DNA of 64,000 bases from NCBI GenBank assembly GCA_018398585.1, contig JAGTTD010000018.1:6703501-6767500 (forward strand), in the 5' to 3' direction. The notes under the pieces were generated by a model that worked only from the letters and a program-made list of their open reading frames with translations, was not told the DNA's origin and did no database searches. The position numbers and the translations under genes were made by a program. The DNA is from Simmondsia chinensis (Eukaryota > Streptophyta > Magnoliopsida > Caryophyllales > Simmondsiaceae). Shown here in pieces: positions 19,413 through 31,159 of the stretch (position 1 is the first letter of the stretch; each line of letters starts with the position of its first letter).

Positions 19413-20555
19413 GACTTCCGAAATCCTCTTGTCTCACCTGGTTACCGCGGTACCCTCAACCCATAAGGGGATTTCGTTAAGCATCTCTTCATTCAGCTCT
19501 CCTTCCTCGTGTATAAGAGAACCGGGCAGCATAATAACAACAAAGAACCATCTCGAAACCTGGGAAAGGGGAAAAAATCAATCTTGGCCCAAAACCAACC
19601 ACCGGAAAAGTGTAAAAAATGATTACCGAAAAACTCACCCGAAAGACTCCCAAGAGAGATAAAAACCACACTAGAGCAACCTGATACAAAGTACATTCAT
19701 AGGTCAGTGTTGAGCAATACGATTAACACATAGCAAATACTTTTCAAAACACCCTCAGACAACAGACAAAATTAGCCTGAGAAATCACCATCATACAAAC
19801 AAACGATAAGAGACAAAGCAAGCAGTGACTTAAACCCTCCCCTGGCAAAGACAAAGGGGCAAATAAACCCTTGAACTTGCAATGAAAAGAAGGGAGGGGG
19901 GGGGGGGGGGGGGGGTTGTTCTCTGGGGCTCACCCACGGCTGAGGAATGAAGTTTCACATCAAATAAACCCAATTCAAGAAAAACAAAAATCAAGGTCCA
20001 TTCTTGACAAAAAGGCAAAAACCCCAAAACATACCCCCGATTCTCACCACAAAATGGAGAAAAATCAATGGGAGGAGAAGGAGGCATACCTGCGACTTGT
20101 AAGAAAGCCGAACCTCCTCTAAAAACAGCAGCAAAACGACCTAATTTGAGAGGAAAAAAAAACTATGGGCTCTTCACCAAGAAAAAATTTGGGTAAAAAG
20201 AAATCTCTTTCAAATCAGCCCAAATCTCGCCCCTAAAACCCTACGAGAAGGAAGAAGAACATACCTATGAACATGAACCCTCTTGAATCGAAGCCCGAAT
20301 TGAAGCAAAAATCCCTAAAATCCACCGAGAGAGAAAGACGAGGCTTGGGGGAGAATGAGAGGAGAAAAACTTAGTAAAACATTTAAAACTATAGTTACAA
20401 AAGAAGGGGAGAAATTGCACCCAATTCGGCACCAAAAAATGACAAGCTGTGAAAAAGAATGGAAGCAAACCCAACCCAAGCAAATAGATGCAAAGAATGA
20501 AAGCGATAAGTATACACTAAAAATGATCTCAAAATGATTTCAACATATATATATA
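19413..20555 (+). other. Tat 3' region without recognisable gene
   Basis: Short frames only. It holds a 20-base G run (19896-19915) and A-rich stretches. It may include the upstream part of the antisense gene, but I cannot show it. Confidence 0.4.
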
Positions 20556-20728
20556 TGTTATACGTAAATGCAAAGTTTAAAATGTTAACAAAATCAATCA
20601 CTTGCTTTGGAAATCCAACTTTCAAGAGAGCATACATATATGTTTGGCCCAACATGCAAGCATGCGCTACAAGTATGGGCTATGAAATTATTCAAGTGTA
20701 CTATTCTTATGCCAACCATTATTTAACA
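20556..20728 (-). repeat. TRIM-like LTR, left copy
   Basis: 173 bp with TGTTA...TAACA ends. It differs from the right copy by scattered substitutions and by a short TA-rich indel near 20641. Confidence 0.75.
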
Positions 20729-21287
20729 CTTTCCCTCAGTTGACCTATACTATGAATATACCTCATTAAAGAAAAATTCAATGGGATAAAAACTTAGCAA
20801 GGGAAAAAGAGTACAATATTCGTAGTATTGAAGACTGTCCCTCATTAATACATAATTTTTTAATTACACCAGATCCTATGTTCTGCTCCTTTGTTTTGTA
20901 GCTATAGGGTTTGATTATATGTTTGGTTAGGAAAAAACTATAATTTACTATGATGTAATAAAATTGTGATTTTAATTCCATGCATAATATCATATGTACA
21001 CAAGTACATATAAACAAATGATGGAAATTAAAAATAGCATTGTTATTTTATATGATTGGTGTGTAAATAAACCGGCTAACAAATATAACTGTATGACCAA
21101 TTGCTAATAAGTAGGCGATTGAGCCGACCATATAAATAATAAATAGGCGGTTTAACTGGCCATGATTGATTATAGATAATAATTAGGAGGCATGGCCATT
21201 CATATGTGGTTAGATAAAACATGTCATACAAATACTCATGACGTATAATTACATACCTCAGTTGATTAGGTCTTCGTGAGGATAACG

Positions 21288-21455
21288 TGTTATAAGTAAA
21301 TGCAAAGTTTAAAATGTCGACAAAATCAATCACTTGCTTAGTACATCCAACTTTCAAGAGAGCATACATATATATACAATGTTTGGCCCCAACATGCAAG
21401 TATGGGCTATGAAATTATTCAAGTGTACTATTCCTATGTCAACCATTATTTAACA
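21288..21455 (-). repeat. TRIM-like LTR, right copy
   Basis: 168 bp, alignable end to end with 20556-20728 and followed directly by the ATATA duplication. Confidence 0.75.
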
Positions 21456-23216
21456 ATATATATTTCAAAAAAAAAAGAGAAAAGAAATAAGAAAAATAAA
21501 TGGTGACGGTGGACAAACTGGACTAAGATGCAACTCAGGCATGAACTGACAACCCGGACCGGGATGGAAAATAAGATGGAGTAACATTGAACAAATTAGA
21601 CCGAGATTCCAAAACAACCGTATGCCTCCGCTTTGAACACAAACATACGATCAACCAAAACAGTACAAAATATCAAACAACGAGAACAAAAGTGCAAAAA
21701 TGTCATATTCATTAAGACAAAAACATAATCCGTACTACATTAGCGCACCCCCGATTGGTGTATCCATACACTGGGGTGTCGAAAAGCGATAGCCATAACA
21801 AAAGTATGTAATAAAGAGTACAAAAAAAGGCTACCACACCGTCCTAAAATGGCAAGATAGGACCAGGCAACTCTAGGTAAAGAGTCCCCACATATGGGAT
21901 CAACAAAAAGAGGTCCCGCTAAGGATATCGCCCCAGACGCTCTAAGACTCCAAGCTCAGGTCTGTCCAAGCAACACCGGTATGTCCCTCCTGCACAAGCC
22001 AAGATCAGATACTGACCCTAGATAGAGAAGCCGGCAACATGGAAACTACCAAACGCCCTAGGAACCGGAAACCAGTACTCAATACTCTTATAGAAGAACG
22101 AAAAAGAGAAGTCACTGCGTTCATGCAATAGGCACATTCCAAAGAGAGTGCCGTGAAGCAGGACCAGGCACAGTGAGGTGTCAGAAGTCGAAGGACCGTC
22201 CCAACGAAATATGCCTGCATCATTGCTTTGTGCAATACCCCAATGAACCCTTGGCAGAAAAAATAGAAATTGTGTCGTGTTCAAGACCGTATTCCAGCAA
22301 ACAACGTAGGTGTGAAAGAAGAGGGACTGCTTCAAGATGTAATGGCCCCAGTCCGACATTTGGAAGATCGCGTCATTGACACAAGCAGGAACATGGAAAA
22401 GTAGATTCTACCCCCGAGCATAAAGCTCGCCCTTGTAAACCCAGTCGTTTTCCCAGGCAACCACTTTATGGGTATTGGTCCATTCTCCTCTGTCAGACCC
22501 AGAGGTATGACCGTAAATGAGCAAATGGACAAAGAAGCCAAATGACTTAGCGGGACCCCGACCTCCAAGGATAGCCGCCATAGGGCATTGAACAAACGGG
22601 GCTAAGACCCCCTTAGTCAAGAAGCCCAAAAAAAGATAGAAGCGAGTAGCCGAATTAAAAACGGAAAGGTGAGATGGACCGACCGGATTAAACTCCCTAC
22701 ATAAAACCAAACAACCCCACCACCCCCCCCCCCCCCCCCCCCCCCCGCGCGACATCCCATGATCCCTCTATGACTAGAAAGAAACTCTACTGAAGATTGG
22801 CGGATGACTGTCTAGACCGTAGGGACGCCAGGGAAAACCGAGATGTCGTCCTAGTCTATGTAACAACGAGACTGGACAAGTACACCATCGATATAACGGT
22901 CTAAGGAACAAGCTGCTTGTGCATCTATAAAACAACGATTATTTATGAGACAAGAATGAGAGTGAGACAAGGTACGAACGTGTAAAAGAGACTTTGTCGG
23001 GAGATAATAGAAAATCTCGAGCGCTATATCTTTTGATTCGACCATCACTTAACCAGACGAGTTGGAAATGGGGTGAGTAACTTGAGAATCTAATTTGGAA
23101 ATGAAGACTTGGGAATTGGGGTTCAAATGGAACATCTCCCCTATCCATATTTATAAACAACACTCGAACTAAGTCGGAAAAAAGAATCATTTGCGAAATG
23201 ACTGGGAACTAACTGA
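21456..23216 (+). other. Tat 3' untranslated region
   Basis: No frame here matches anything I know on either strand. A 24-base C run lies at 22723-22746. Several 70-115 codon frames on the minus strand (22005-22755) could belong to the antisense gene but carry no recognisable motif. Confidence 0.4.
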
Positions 23217-23816
23217 TGACAACCGATAAACAACATTTGTGCAAGAATACAAAGCCTCGAGGACTAAAGGTGTATCTCGCCCCGGCAAGCATCCTGGGCG
23301 GTGTCCTCAAATGATTAAATCCTGCCAGTAAGGAATGGACACATCTCGCTACAAAAATTACATCCCAAACCTTGGATGAACATCCAACCACCTATCGGGG
23401 CGAGAAGCATCTCGAACCTGCGAGGGCATCACACCCCGAGTTATGTTCTCACCCGAGAGTCAGCCAATAACAACTATCCGCCACTGTGAAACGAAAAGGC
23501 GGATACCTGAAATCAAGGGTCCTAAAGCCGGGAGCATCTCACCCCACATTGAGGATCGGGCGAAATACATCCCCTTACTAAATATGGCTTTATGGCTCCC
23601 CCCAAAAAAGGCAATAAATATGGTATGAGACCTTGAAAAGAGGCAGGTCATTCTTCCAACCCTTAAACAACCAAACTCGAAAGCAAGACCAATCACTTTT
23701 CTTTCTGCTCTATTACTCTTGTACTTAATCGGATTCATTCTTGTATCAGATCCCATAATTAATAAAGAAAGAGGTTTAAATTTGACTTTCCATGAAAAGA
23801 ACCTGTACCCAAAACA
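23217..23816 (+). repeat. 3' LTR of the Tat element
   Basis: Starts TGACAACCGAT and ends CCCAAAACA, followed by CCTGT. In the stretch I compared it differs from the 5' LTR at about one base in six. Confidence 0.9.
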
Positions 23817-24590
23817 CCTGTGAAAAACATTTTAAAACACAACAATATCAATTTATATAATGTAGCTACTCCACTTATTACCAATTGATTTTAAGATGGA
23901 ACCTCCATTAGTATGAACATTTAGTGTGTTTACACCCTACACCTTACCAATACCATGTGAGAAGATCAAACACTTGTCTTCAAGTCATCTAATCGGTCAA
24001 AGTGATCAAGTCAAGTACTTAGTTGTCAAGTCGGATTATCAAGTTTAAGTCTGCCACACCATTTGGTCAACTCCATAGCAAAAACTAGGAATAAATAAGG
24101 CTAAATTGCTTAACATAAAAATGCATCTAGAGCGACACCCATAAAACTAAGAGAACAAGTCCTCTCGTTTAAAAAATGAAAATTTTGCCAAAAGATCTTC
24201 CTCCACGAGATTCAATCACACTGTTGCTCCCAACAATTGGCTCTCTGTTGATGATAATTGGTTTAACAAATTATGTCACTCTTAAGCTACTCTTAACACA
24301 TCCTGAAACTACTTTAAGCATTGAAGAGTTTTCCTCTTTTAATTCGTATCATGGCCCCTAGCTTTTGTAAAATATAAAATAAGTGAATTGCATATCTAAT
24401 AAGGTTGCTAGCTGTGTTTTATATAAGGAGTAAAACGCAGAGAGAATTATGTTAGATGATACAAATATAGATATGGATGATATAGTTACGAGGGATAGCT
24501 AGATCCAGATAATGTGGTCACAATGGATATTATTCCAAATAGGGATGGCGGTTCTACAAGAAGATTGGGCTTATGATCATGAAAGCGGTA
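23817..24590. other. Spacer with a dispersed repeat fragment
   Basis: AT-rich, no gene. Bases about 24176-24255 resemble 40393-40470, for example GCTCCCAACAA and AGATTCAATC in the same order. This marks a dispersed repeat whose family I cannot name. Confidence 0.4.
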
Positions 24591-25610
24591 AGCGAACAGC
24601 TCTTTTGTGAAAATTAAAGTTGTCTCGAACCTAAAAAACACTTTTTAAGACTTTCTCATGAACATAGTGAATTCTATATTGTCATGTTTGATATGATCAG
24701 CAAGATATGTAGCAGGCATGTTATCACTATAGACAGTTATAAGACTAGAGTGACAAAGTCCCATATCTCGCATAAGGTAAAGAACCCAGTCACTTTTTGG
24801 TGCAGCTTAAGACACAATAGGTATTCAGATTAAATAGTGAACTTGACAAAATATATTTTATTTATTGGCATGTCTGGATATGAAGTATGGACCAAGGAGC
24901 AAATCAAAGCTGGTTGTTGAATAATGCATATCTGGACAACTATCCCAATTGGCATCAACTAATATTGTGAGACGGTGCAAGATTAGGGAGAATTTAGAGA
25001 CCATGATTTGGAGTGCTCTTGAGGTATTGAAGGATTGTTTCACGACTTGTTAATGAATGGTCCTAGGAGCATGCATAAATTGAGATGTAAAGTTACTATA
25101 CCAAATATCAGGTCCGTTCATGTTTAGGTATTGGATCACTCTAACCGCACTTATGTACTTAGTAGGATCAACAAGTAGATCCTCTTCACTAATAATAAAC
25201 ATACTTTGGCCCAAAAGGGTGGGTTTTTTTTTTTTTTTTTCCTGATTTGGCATCATGCACATTGTGCATGGTGAGAAAGTCTATTATAGATCAGTGGTGG
25301 GAAAAAAATAGTCTAGAGGGTTCTCATTGTGCCTCAATTCCTAGAAACTAGTGTATTAGGTCTGTGTCTTTCATAGCAAAATGGGAACAAAAGGTACATA
25401 TGAAGTGAGTTTGATTGTAATTGTGTTAGTACTAGTTAGGACGCTGTCAAGAACATAGAGAAGAAAGTAAGTTAGGTCAAGAGTTTTGAGACATATGAAT
25501 ACGAGGGATCAACCCTACAGCAGGTGAATCATGTTTGGGGAGCTTGTTTGAGATAATATAAAGTCTTGCATAGGTGAGACAATCGATTAGGATATTTGGG
25601 GTGAAATAAG
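24591..25610 (-). pseudogene. Copia RT and RNase H remnant
   Basis: On the minus strand the region near 25560-25600 reads LYYLKQAPQT, the Copia LYGLKQAPR block. Around 25050-25200 it reads IWYSNFTSQFMHAPRTIH, and 24880-25040 holds LVDANWDSCPDMHYSTTSFD, equivalent to the family's SDADWAGCPDTRRST. The RNase H tail continues in broken frames to about 24600. Stops and shifts are frequent. A T/A run at 25219-25240 interrupts it. It is the 3' part of a Copia pol gene. Confidence 0.7.
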
Positions 25611-25927
25611 TGTTAGGACTATCCACAAAATATCGAACTACAAATCGAAATAGAAAACATGAAATTGAAGTGGATTGGAAAAAATATTGAACACCAGAAT
25701 TTACGTGGTTCAACCATAGCCTACATCCACGGAGGGGGAGCAACTATATTCACTAATATTAATTGAGGATTACAATGCACGCATATTTGCTCATTATGCC
25801 ATGTAAATAGGCCTCTTACAATCGAACTCATTGGAAGCTCAACAGTCATGCCATTAACACAAGCTCTAATAAGTCCAGCCTTGATTAGTGATAGTTGCCA
25901 GAAGACAAACAGTCTCCACACATAACG
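25611..25927 (-). repeat. Copia-type LTR, probable 3' LTR
   Basis: On the minus strand CCAAGGGGGAGAT (25928-25940, polypurine-like) precedes CGTTATGTG, and the segment ends GTCCTAACA. It contains CCGTGGATGTAGGC and GAACCACGTAAAT, typical of the 3' part of Copia LTRs. No clear target duplication is visible, and RT sequence lies immediately on its other side, so its parent element is uncertain. Confidence 0.55.
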
Positions 25928-26282
25928 ATCTCCCCCTTGGAAACTGCACAGCAATCCTTCATGCTTCCCCTCACACGCAACCATCATTCGTGAACTCTAC
26001 CTGAAGCCCTACCAGCTTCAGTGTATCAGGCGATATGCTTTTCTATTGCAAAACTACCAGATTCAAGCTCCCACTTGTCTTCTTATACTAGGAATTCATT
26101 CCAGCTCACATTGCTAGCCCCCACTTGACACATGTACTCGGCCTCACATCAGAACAACTCTTCTGATTAATCAATTTATCCATTGGCTTTATGGATTGAA
26201 ACAAAACCTTCGGAAACGGCTTCCAGCTGATACGCTTTAACCTGCTCAAAGCTGAGTTTCATATAATAAACTTTCCGTCAGC

Positions 26283-26640
26283 TTACTTTGATGTTAGAAA
26301 CAGTGTGCCCAACTTCGGACCACGAGCTATCATTAGAGCCCCTTTCGAGACTATCCATTTTCCACCCAAGAACCTAACAGAATGCCCACTATCATCGAGC
26401 TGTCCCACCGATGTCAAATTGTTCTTCAACTCAGGCACGTATCTCACAACATGTAAAGTCCACACTGACTCATGTGGTAACAAAATAGTGGTGTCACCCA
26501 TACCGACGACTTCCAACGGCTGTCTACTCGCCAAATACACTCTACTGCAATTCCCAATCATGAAATTCTGTATCACATCCTTGCACGATGTAGGGTGAAA
26601 CAAAGCTCGTGAATCTAAAATCTAGTCATCCACTGGTGAA
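26283..26640 (-). pseudogene. Copia protease region
   Basis: The minus strand reads ILDSRALFHPTSC, where the family has D-S-G, so the catalytic triad is D-S-R. It continues with GMGDTTILLPHESVWTLHVV, VRYVPELKNNLTSVGQLDD and HSVRFLGGKWIVSKGALMIA, the conserved end of protease leading toward integrase. Coding stops after TLFLTSK. Integrase does not follow, so a large deletion removed it. Confidence 0.8.
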
Positions 26641-27173
26641 TGTATGGTAAGAGCTAGACAATCTTATATCTCTTCAGTCACAACATTGGTTGTGTTAGGG
26701 TATGACCTTTTCAAGACTCAACACTCTCTTTTCATGTGTCTGGTTTCCCACAGTACGAACATGGCCCCCTTGGCCTATCCTACTGCTGCTTCTACTCCTA
26801 GGTGATTTTTCCAAACCCCTACCCCGGGCTTCCACTAAAGTATGATTCTCGCTAAAATTGCGTTGTCATACCTCCTAAGCCAAAACTAAATCATGTATGT
26901 TGTCGTATTTTTTTTTTAACAGCTAAGTTACTAGTCATCATTCTCATAGCTTCCCAGCTGTTAGGCAACGACGCTAACAACATTAGTGCTTAGATCTCAT
27001 CATGAAATTTAATTTCCACCGATGTCAACTGATTTATGATCGTATTAAAAGTATTAAAGTGTTGGACAACTGAACAACATTTGGTCATTTTCAAATTAAA
27101 CAACTTTTTCATCATATATACCTTGTTGTATGCCAATGGTTTATCATACATGCCCGACAATGCTACATCAAAT
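26641..27173 (-). pseudogene. Copia gag, interrupted
   Basis: Reading from 27173 down: ALSGMYDKPLAYNKVYMMKK, LFNLKMTKC, LTSVEIKFHDEI and LMLLASLPNSWEAMRM. This is the UBN2-type gag of Copia elements. A zinc-knuckle remnant (CSYCGKP) lies near 26750. Stops and frameshifts are present. The gene is split at 27173 by Reina copy B, and a few more bases lie at 32698-32830. Confidence 0.75.
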
Positions 27174-27595
27174 TGTTATGACTCAAGCTCAAACTTGAAT
27201 CATAACCTAAGATAGTAAGAGAATTTGAGATGAGAAGTAGAAGAAAGGGATGAGAAGTAGAGAGAGAGAGATAGGGTTGAGAAGAAGAAATCAATTTAAT
27301 TCATTCAATACCTTTCTTACAAGAAAATATCTGACTACTTACAGTTTTTTGAGCTAAGAATGAACTAAGGAGAAGAAACAATGCATCAGGACACACGAGC
27401 AACCGACTTACAAACTTAGCCGCCAAAATGGACCAAAACACTCTAACCGAACTATCCTACCTTCCCGCCGAAAGCTATATTCAAACATAACACTAGAATT
27501 TGACTTATTACATCCTTTCAAAAGCAAGAACAATTACAAGCGATTACAACTCTAATTCAAAATCACTCTAGCTCATATCAGCCCAGATCATGACA
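27174..27595 (-). repeat. 3' LTR of Reina copy B
   Basis: The LTR-end hairpin GTTATGACTCAAG / CTTGAATCATAAC (27175-27206) has 12 of 13 pairs. The polypurine tract TAAGGGAGAGGTAT (minus strand, 27596-27609) adjoins it. Confidence 0.95.
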
Positions 27596-27613
27596 ATACC
27601 TCTCCCTTAAAAG

Positions 27614-27632
27614 CATTCTTGTCTCAAGAATG
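27614..27632 (-). other. GAGAC-loop hairpin, Reina copy B
   Basis: On the minus strand, CATTCTT-GAGAC-AAGAATG forms a perfect 7-bp stem. The loop lacks one G relative to the GAGGAC of the others. The pol stop codon lies inside it. Confidence 0.8.
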
Positions 27633-28127
27633 GAAGGAAGGGAATTGAGTCTTAAGGAAGTTCAAGTTCTCCCATGTAGCATTCTCCACTTCCAAATTGG
27701 CCCACTGCACAAGCACTTCCTTGCAATCTTTCCCTTGATGTTGAACCACACAAGAATCCAGTAGAGTAACAGGTTCCTGCACAATACTTTCTGGGCCTGT
27801 AGTTGATGGTGGTACTGTAGTGCTGGTAGACCCTTCTGCCAAATGCTTCTTTAAGAGGGAAACATGGAACACAGGGTGCATAAAAGAATCAGGGGGCAAC
27901 TCCAACCTGTAAGCTACCTTTCTAAGCTTCTCCAAGATCTTATAAGGCCCAAAATATTGAGCACAAAGCTTGACATTCCTGTGCACTGCGACGGTTGCTT
28001 GTCTATAAGGCTGTAACTTCAAAAACATAAGGTCTCCAACCTCAAAAGTCTTGTCAGTTCTCTTTTTGTCTGCAAAATATTTCATTCTTGCCTGTGCTAC
28101 TTGAAGATTATCCTTAAGTTGCTGCAC
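27624..28127 (-). pseudogene. Integrase C-terminus and chromodomain-like tail, Reina copy B
   Basis: 167 codons: ADKKRTDKTFEVGDLMFLKL, the GPY/F module YFGPYKILEKLRKVAYRLEL, HPVFHVSLLKKHLAEG, then the chromodomain-like VLVQWANLEVENATWENLNF ending FPSFHS. It is almost collinear with the end of copy A. A frame break near 28140 separates it from the catalytic core. Confidence 0.85.
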
Positions 28128-28144
28128 TAAGTTTTGTCTTTAAG

Positions 28145-28756
28145 TTAAGATATCATGAACTTCAACAATCTTGGAAGATTCTCCTTGCAAGACAAAAGAG
28201 GAAGGTGGATCATACCCATACAATGCGTTGAATGGAGTGGTACCAAAGATGAAAAAGCGTGTGTGTTGTACCAAAACTTAGCCAAGGATAACCATTTGTG
28301 CCGATTCTTAAGGTGATTGAATGTCATTCCTCTCAAATACTGCTCCACACATTGATTCACCCTCTCTATTTGACCATCCGTTTGAGGATGGTATGAAGAA
28401 CTCAGAGCAAGTATTAATCCCAGCAATAAGAATAGTTCACGCCATAATTTGCTAGTATACAACCAGTCCTGATCAGAAATGATAGAGTGTGGTTTCCCAT
28501 GAAGCTCATAGATGTGATCTACAAATAATCTTGCAAGCATTTTAGCCGTAATTAGATGATGGAGAGCAATGAAAGGTCCAAACTTGGTAAAACAATCTAC
28601 CGCCACCCAAGTGATCTCCTTTCCCTCTGACTTATGCAAGCCTTCAATAAAATCTATACTGATGTGTTGCCAAGCTCTCTGCGGAATAGGTAAGGGTTGA
28701 AGTAACCCTTGGTAGAGAACATGATCACTCTTTGTGCGTTGACAAGTCTCACAGAT
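28145..28756 (-). pseudogene. Integrase catalytic core, Reina copy B
   Basis: VAVDCFTKFGPFIAL and IISDQDWLYTSKLW hold the two catalytic Asp residues. QTDGQIERVNQCVEQYL holds the Glu. Frames break near 28640 and at the C-terminal end, where WYNTHAFSSLV shifts out of phase. The core inserts element DNA into the chromosome in the family. Confidence 0.85.
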
Positions 28757-29632
28757 CTAAACCAACTCAACTACATCTTTCTTCATTCCCAGCCAATGAA
28801 AATACTGCCTAAGCCTCTGAAATGTGCCTACCAAACCAGAATGGCCACCCCAAGAAGATGAGTGAAAGGCTAAGATCACCTGCTTCCTTAAATCTATTGC
28901 TGATCCAATGTAAACCCATCCTTTGAATCCGATTACACCCTTGCTGATAAAGAGATCTAAATGAACTTCTTGAGACTTCTTCACACTGAAAGCAGTAATA
29001 CATTCTAAAGAAAATGCATCCCCTTTATAAGAATCAAGGACCTCTTCCATCCAGGCAGGGACAACTAATGAAATTGTAGCACATGAAGTAGGTTCTGTAT
29101 CCTCTTGCCTTCTTGAAAGAGCATTAGCTGCCAAGTTCTCCTTTTCACTTCTGTACTGAATTGAGTAGTCCAACCCCAACATCTTCATAAGCCCCTTGCA
29201 CTGAACTCTTGTGGTAATCTTTTGCTTAAGCAAGTACTTAAGGCTTTGATGATAAGTTCTTATGATGACGTGATGTCCCTTAAGGTAATGTCTCCATTTC
29301 TGAATAGCCATCAAAATTGCAAGGTATTCCTATTCATAAATGGATAAGCCTAGATGTCTCGGGTTTAAAGCCTGATTAAGATAAGCTAAAGTTCTCCCTC
29401 CTTGAGATAAGACTGCTTCAACCCCCTTACTGTAGGCATCAGTTTCAAGAATGAATGGCACACTGAAGTTTGGCATGGCAAGAACAGGAGCTATGCTCAT
29501 GGTAATCTTCAACTGATCTAATGCTGCTTGAGCTGAATTAGACCATAAGAAGGCATCTTTCTTAAGTAAATCTGTTAAAGGCTTGGCAATCAGACCATAA
29601 CTCGCTATGAATTTTCGGTAATAGCATGTCAA
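28757..29632 (-). pseudogene. RT connection, RNase H and integrase zinc region, Reina copy B
   Basis: 29330-29632 carries YYRKFIASYGLIAKPLTDLL and PFILETDAYSKGVEAVLSQG (RNase H Asp). 28757-29314 carries HVIIRTYHQSLKYLL and ENLAANALSRR, then the integrase His pair in FHSSSWGGHSGLVGTFQRLR. A stop near 29327 splits the RNase H. In HVIIRTYHQS the catalytic Asp of the usual T-D-H is replaced by Tyr. Confidence 0.8.
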
Positions 29633-29650
29633 TCATAGAAATCCCCTTAG

Positions 29651-30262
29651 CTACTTGAGTGTCAAAGGAGTAAGCCAATCTTTCATTGCTTTAATTTTGG
29701 AAGGATCTGTAGCTACACCTTCACCCGATATCACATGAACCAAATATTCCACTCGAGTTCTTGAAAAGGAACATTTAGAGAGCTTCGCAAACAACTTGTG
29801 TTGTCTCATGATGCTAAACACTTGATGCACAATGTGAGCCTCCAAAGATGAGCTATATACCAAAATGTCGTTAAAGAATACAAGAACAAACTTCCTCAAG
29901 AATGGCTTGAACACTGAATTCATTAGAGCATGAAATGTTACGGGAGCATTAGATAATCCAAATGGCTTTACCACAAATTCATAATGCCCATGATGTGTTC
30001 TAAACACAGTCTTGTGAATGTCTTGATCTAACACTCTAATCTGGTAATAACCCTGCCTCAAATCCAGCTTGGAGAAATACAGTGCCCCATACAACTCATT
30101 TAAGAGATCATAAATGATAGTGATTGGAAATTTGTCCTCAATTATAAGTGAATTAAGCTTCCTGTAATCAATACACATCCGGGAAGACCCATCCTTCTTC
30201 CTAACCAATATCACAGGTGATGCAAATAGGCTATGACTGTGTCTAACGAACTTAGTCCTCAA
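29651..30262 (-). pseudogene. Reverse transcriptase, Reina copy B
   Basis: 203 codons, open throughout: ASPVILVRKKDGSSRMCIDY, FSKLDLRQGYYQIRV (motif A), FVVKPFGLSNAPVTF, and the dyad in LVFFNDILVYS. Asn replaces the first Asp of F-D-D, which should kill the polymerase. The thumb LFAKLSKCSFSRTRVEYLVH follows. It is much better preserved than the RT of copy A. Confidence 0.9.
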
Positions 30263-30274
30263 TGACTCATCAAT

Positions 30275-31143
30275 CTACCTCTCAATTTCAGACTTTTTTA
30301 AGTGAGGATACTTGTAAGATCTCAGGCTCACTAGATTAGAGTTTGCTTTCAAAGGAATTGCGTGATCTAATGTCCTCTTGGGAGGAAGCGCTGCTGGCTG
30401 CTCAAATAAGTCACTATAATCTAGTATGAGTTTGTCAATTGCAGGATCAAAATTCACTGGAGTATTGATTGGAACAGCCTCCATAGAAAACAACTATCCT
30501 ATCCATTGATAAGATCCCTTCTTGATCACTCCCTGCAATCTCTTGCCACTTATCAATTGCAATTGTCCTTGCTCCATGATCCCTGTAACTTCACACCTTG
30601 GCCATCTCTTTCAAAAGAAATTGAGAGCTGAGCAAAATCAAACACCAAGGGGCTGATAGTTTTCATCCAATCAACACCCAATGCCATGTCACAGCCTCCC
30701 AATCTCAACACTCTAAAGTCATACACAAAATTGTGTCCTTGCATCTGCCAACAGAACTGCCTACACTTATTCTGTGTTAAAATCGAATTTCCATCAGCAA
30801 TTGTTACTGCAAGACGACTTGTCTTGATTAAATCATGGCCCACAACTCTCACTACTTTAGGATCCACAAAGCTGTGCGTACTACAACTATCAATTAAAAT
30901 CAGTAGAGTCTTACAGTTGCCCTCTTCCTTGATCCTTATCGTATTGTGTGAGCCATTCCCTGTCAAGGCCTTTATTGAAATCTCCATTTCATCCTCATCT
31001 GACTCCACCAGAACTCCCTCCACTTGGTCGTTGTCTAGTTCCTCCATTTCCTGAACTTCTTGATCACTCTCAACCGCTATGCCAGTTACTATCATCAAAG
31101 TTTGGGATTGCACTTGTGTCCAAAGAAGTATCTTTGATTGCAC
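30275..31143 (-). pseudogene. Aspartic protease, Reina copy B
   Basis: LILIDSCSTHSFVDPKVVRV shows the active site with D-S-C in place of D-S-G. FRVLRLGGCDMALGVDWM follows. The linker to RT (30275-30493) contains LDHAIPLKANSNLVSLRSYK. A stop or shift near 30550 separates the two parts. Confidence 0.85.
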
Positions 31144-31159
31144 TTAAAGCATAACCTTT

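Larger units (their letters stand above)
20556..21455 (-). mobile_element. TRIM-like miniature LTR element
   Basis: Direct repeats at 20556-20728 (173 bp) and 21288-21455 (168 bp) begin TGTTA and end TAACA. The element is flanked by a perfect ATATA duplication. The 559-bp interior codes for nothing. Minus orientation is suggested by GAGGGAAAG directly before the repeat at 20728 when read on that strand, which would be the polypurine tract. I do not see an initiator-Met primer site, so the primer is unknown. Confidence 0.75.
7822..23816 (+). mobile_element. Tat-lineage Ty3/Gypsy retrotransposon, degenerate, with two nested insertions
   Basis: LTRs at 7822-8424 and 23217-23816 are flanked by CTTGT and CCTGT. 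Order on the plus strand: gag, aspartic protease, RT, RNase H, a second RNase H, and the start of integrase. A minus-strand gene lies in the 3' part. A second RNase H and an antisense 3' ORF are hallmarks of Tat elements. The RT is interrupted by a Reina element (10645-15856), and the 3' part by a TRIM-like element (20556-21455). Removing both leaves about 9.9 kb. Many frameshifts and stops, and LTR divergence of about 16% in the part I compared, mark it as an old copy. Confidence 0.9.

Noticed and set aside
22005..22755. Minus-strand ORFs of 76-115 codons in the Tat 3' region
   Set aside because: They could be part of the antisense gene, but carry no recognisable motif, and one depends on a poly-C/poly-G run for its N-terminus.
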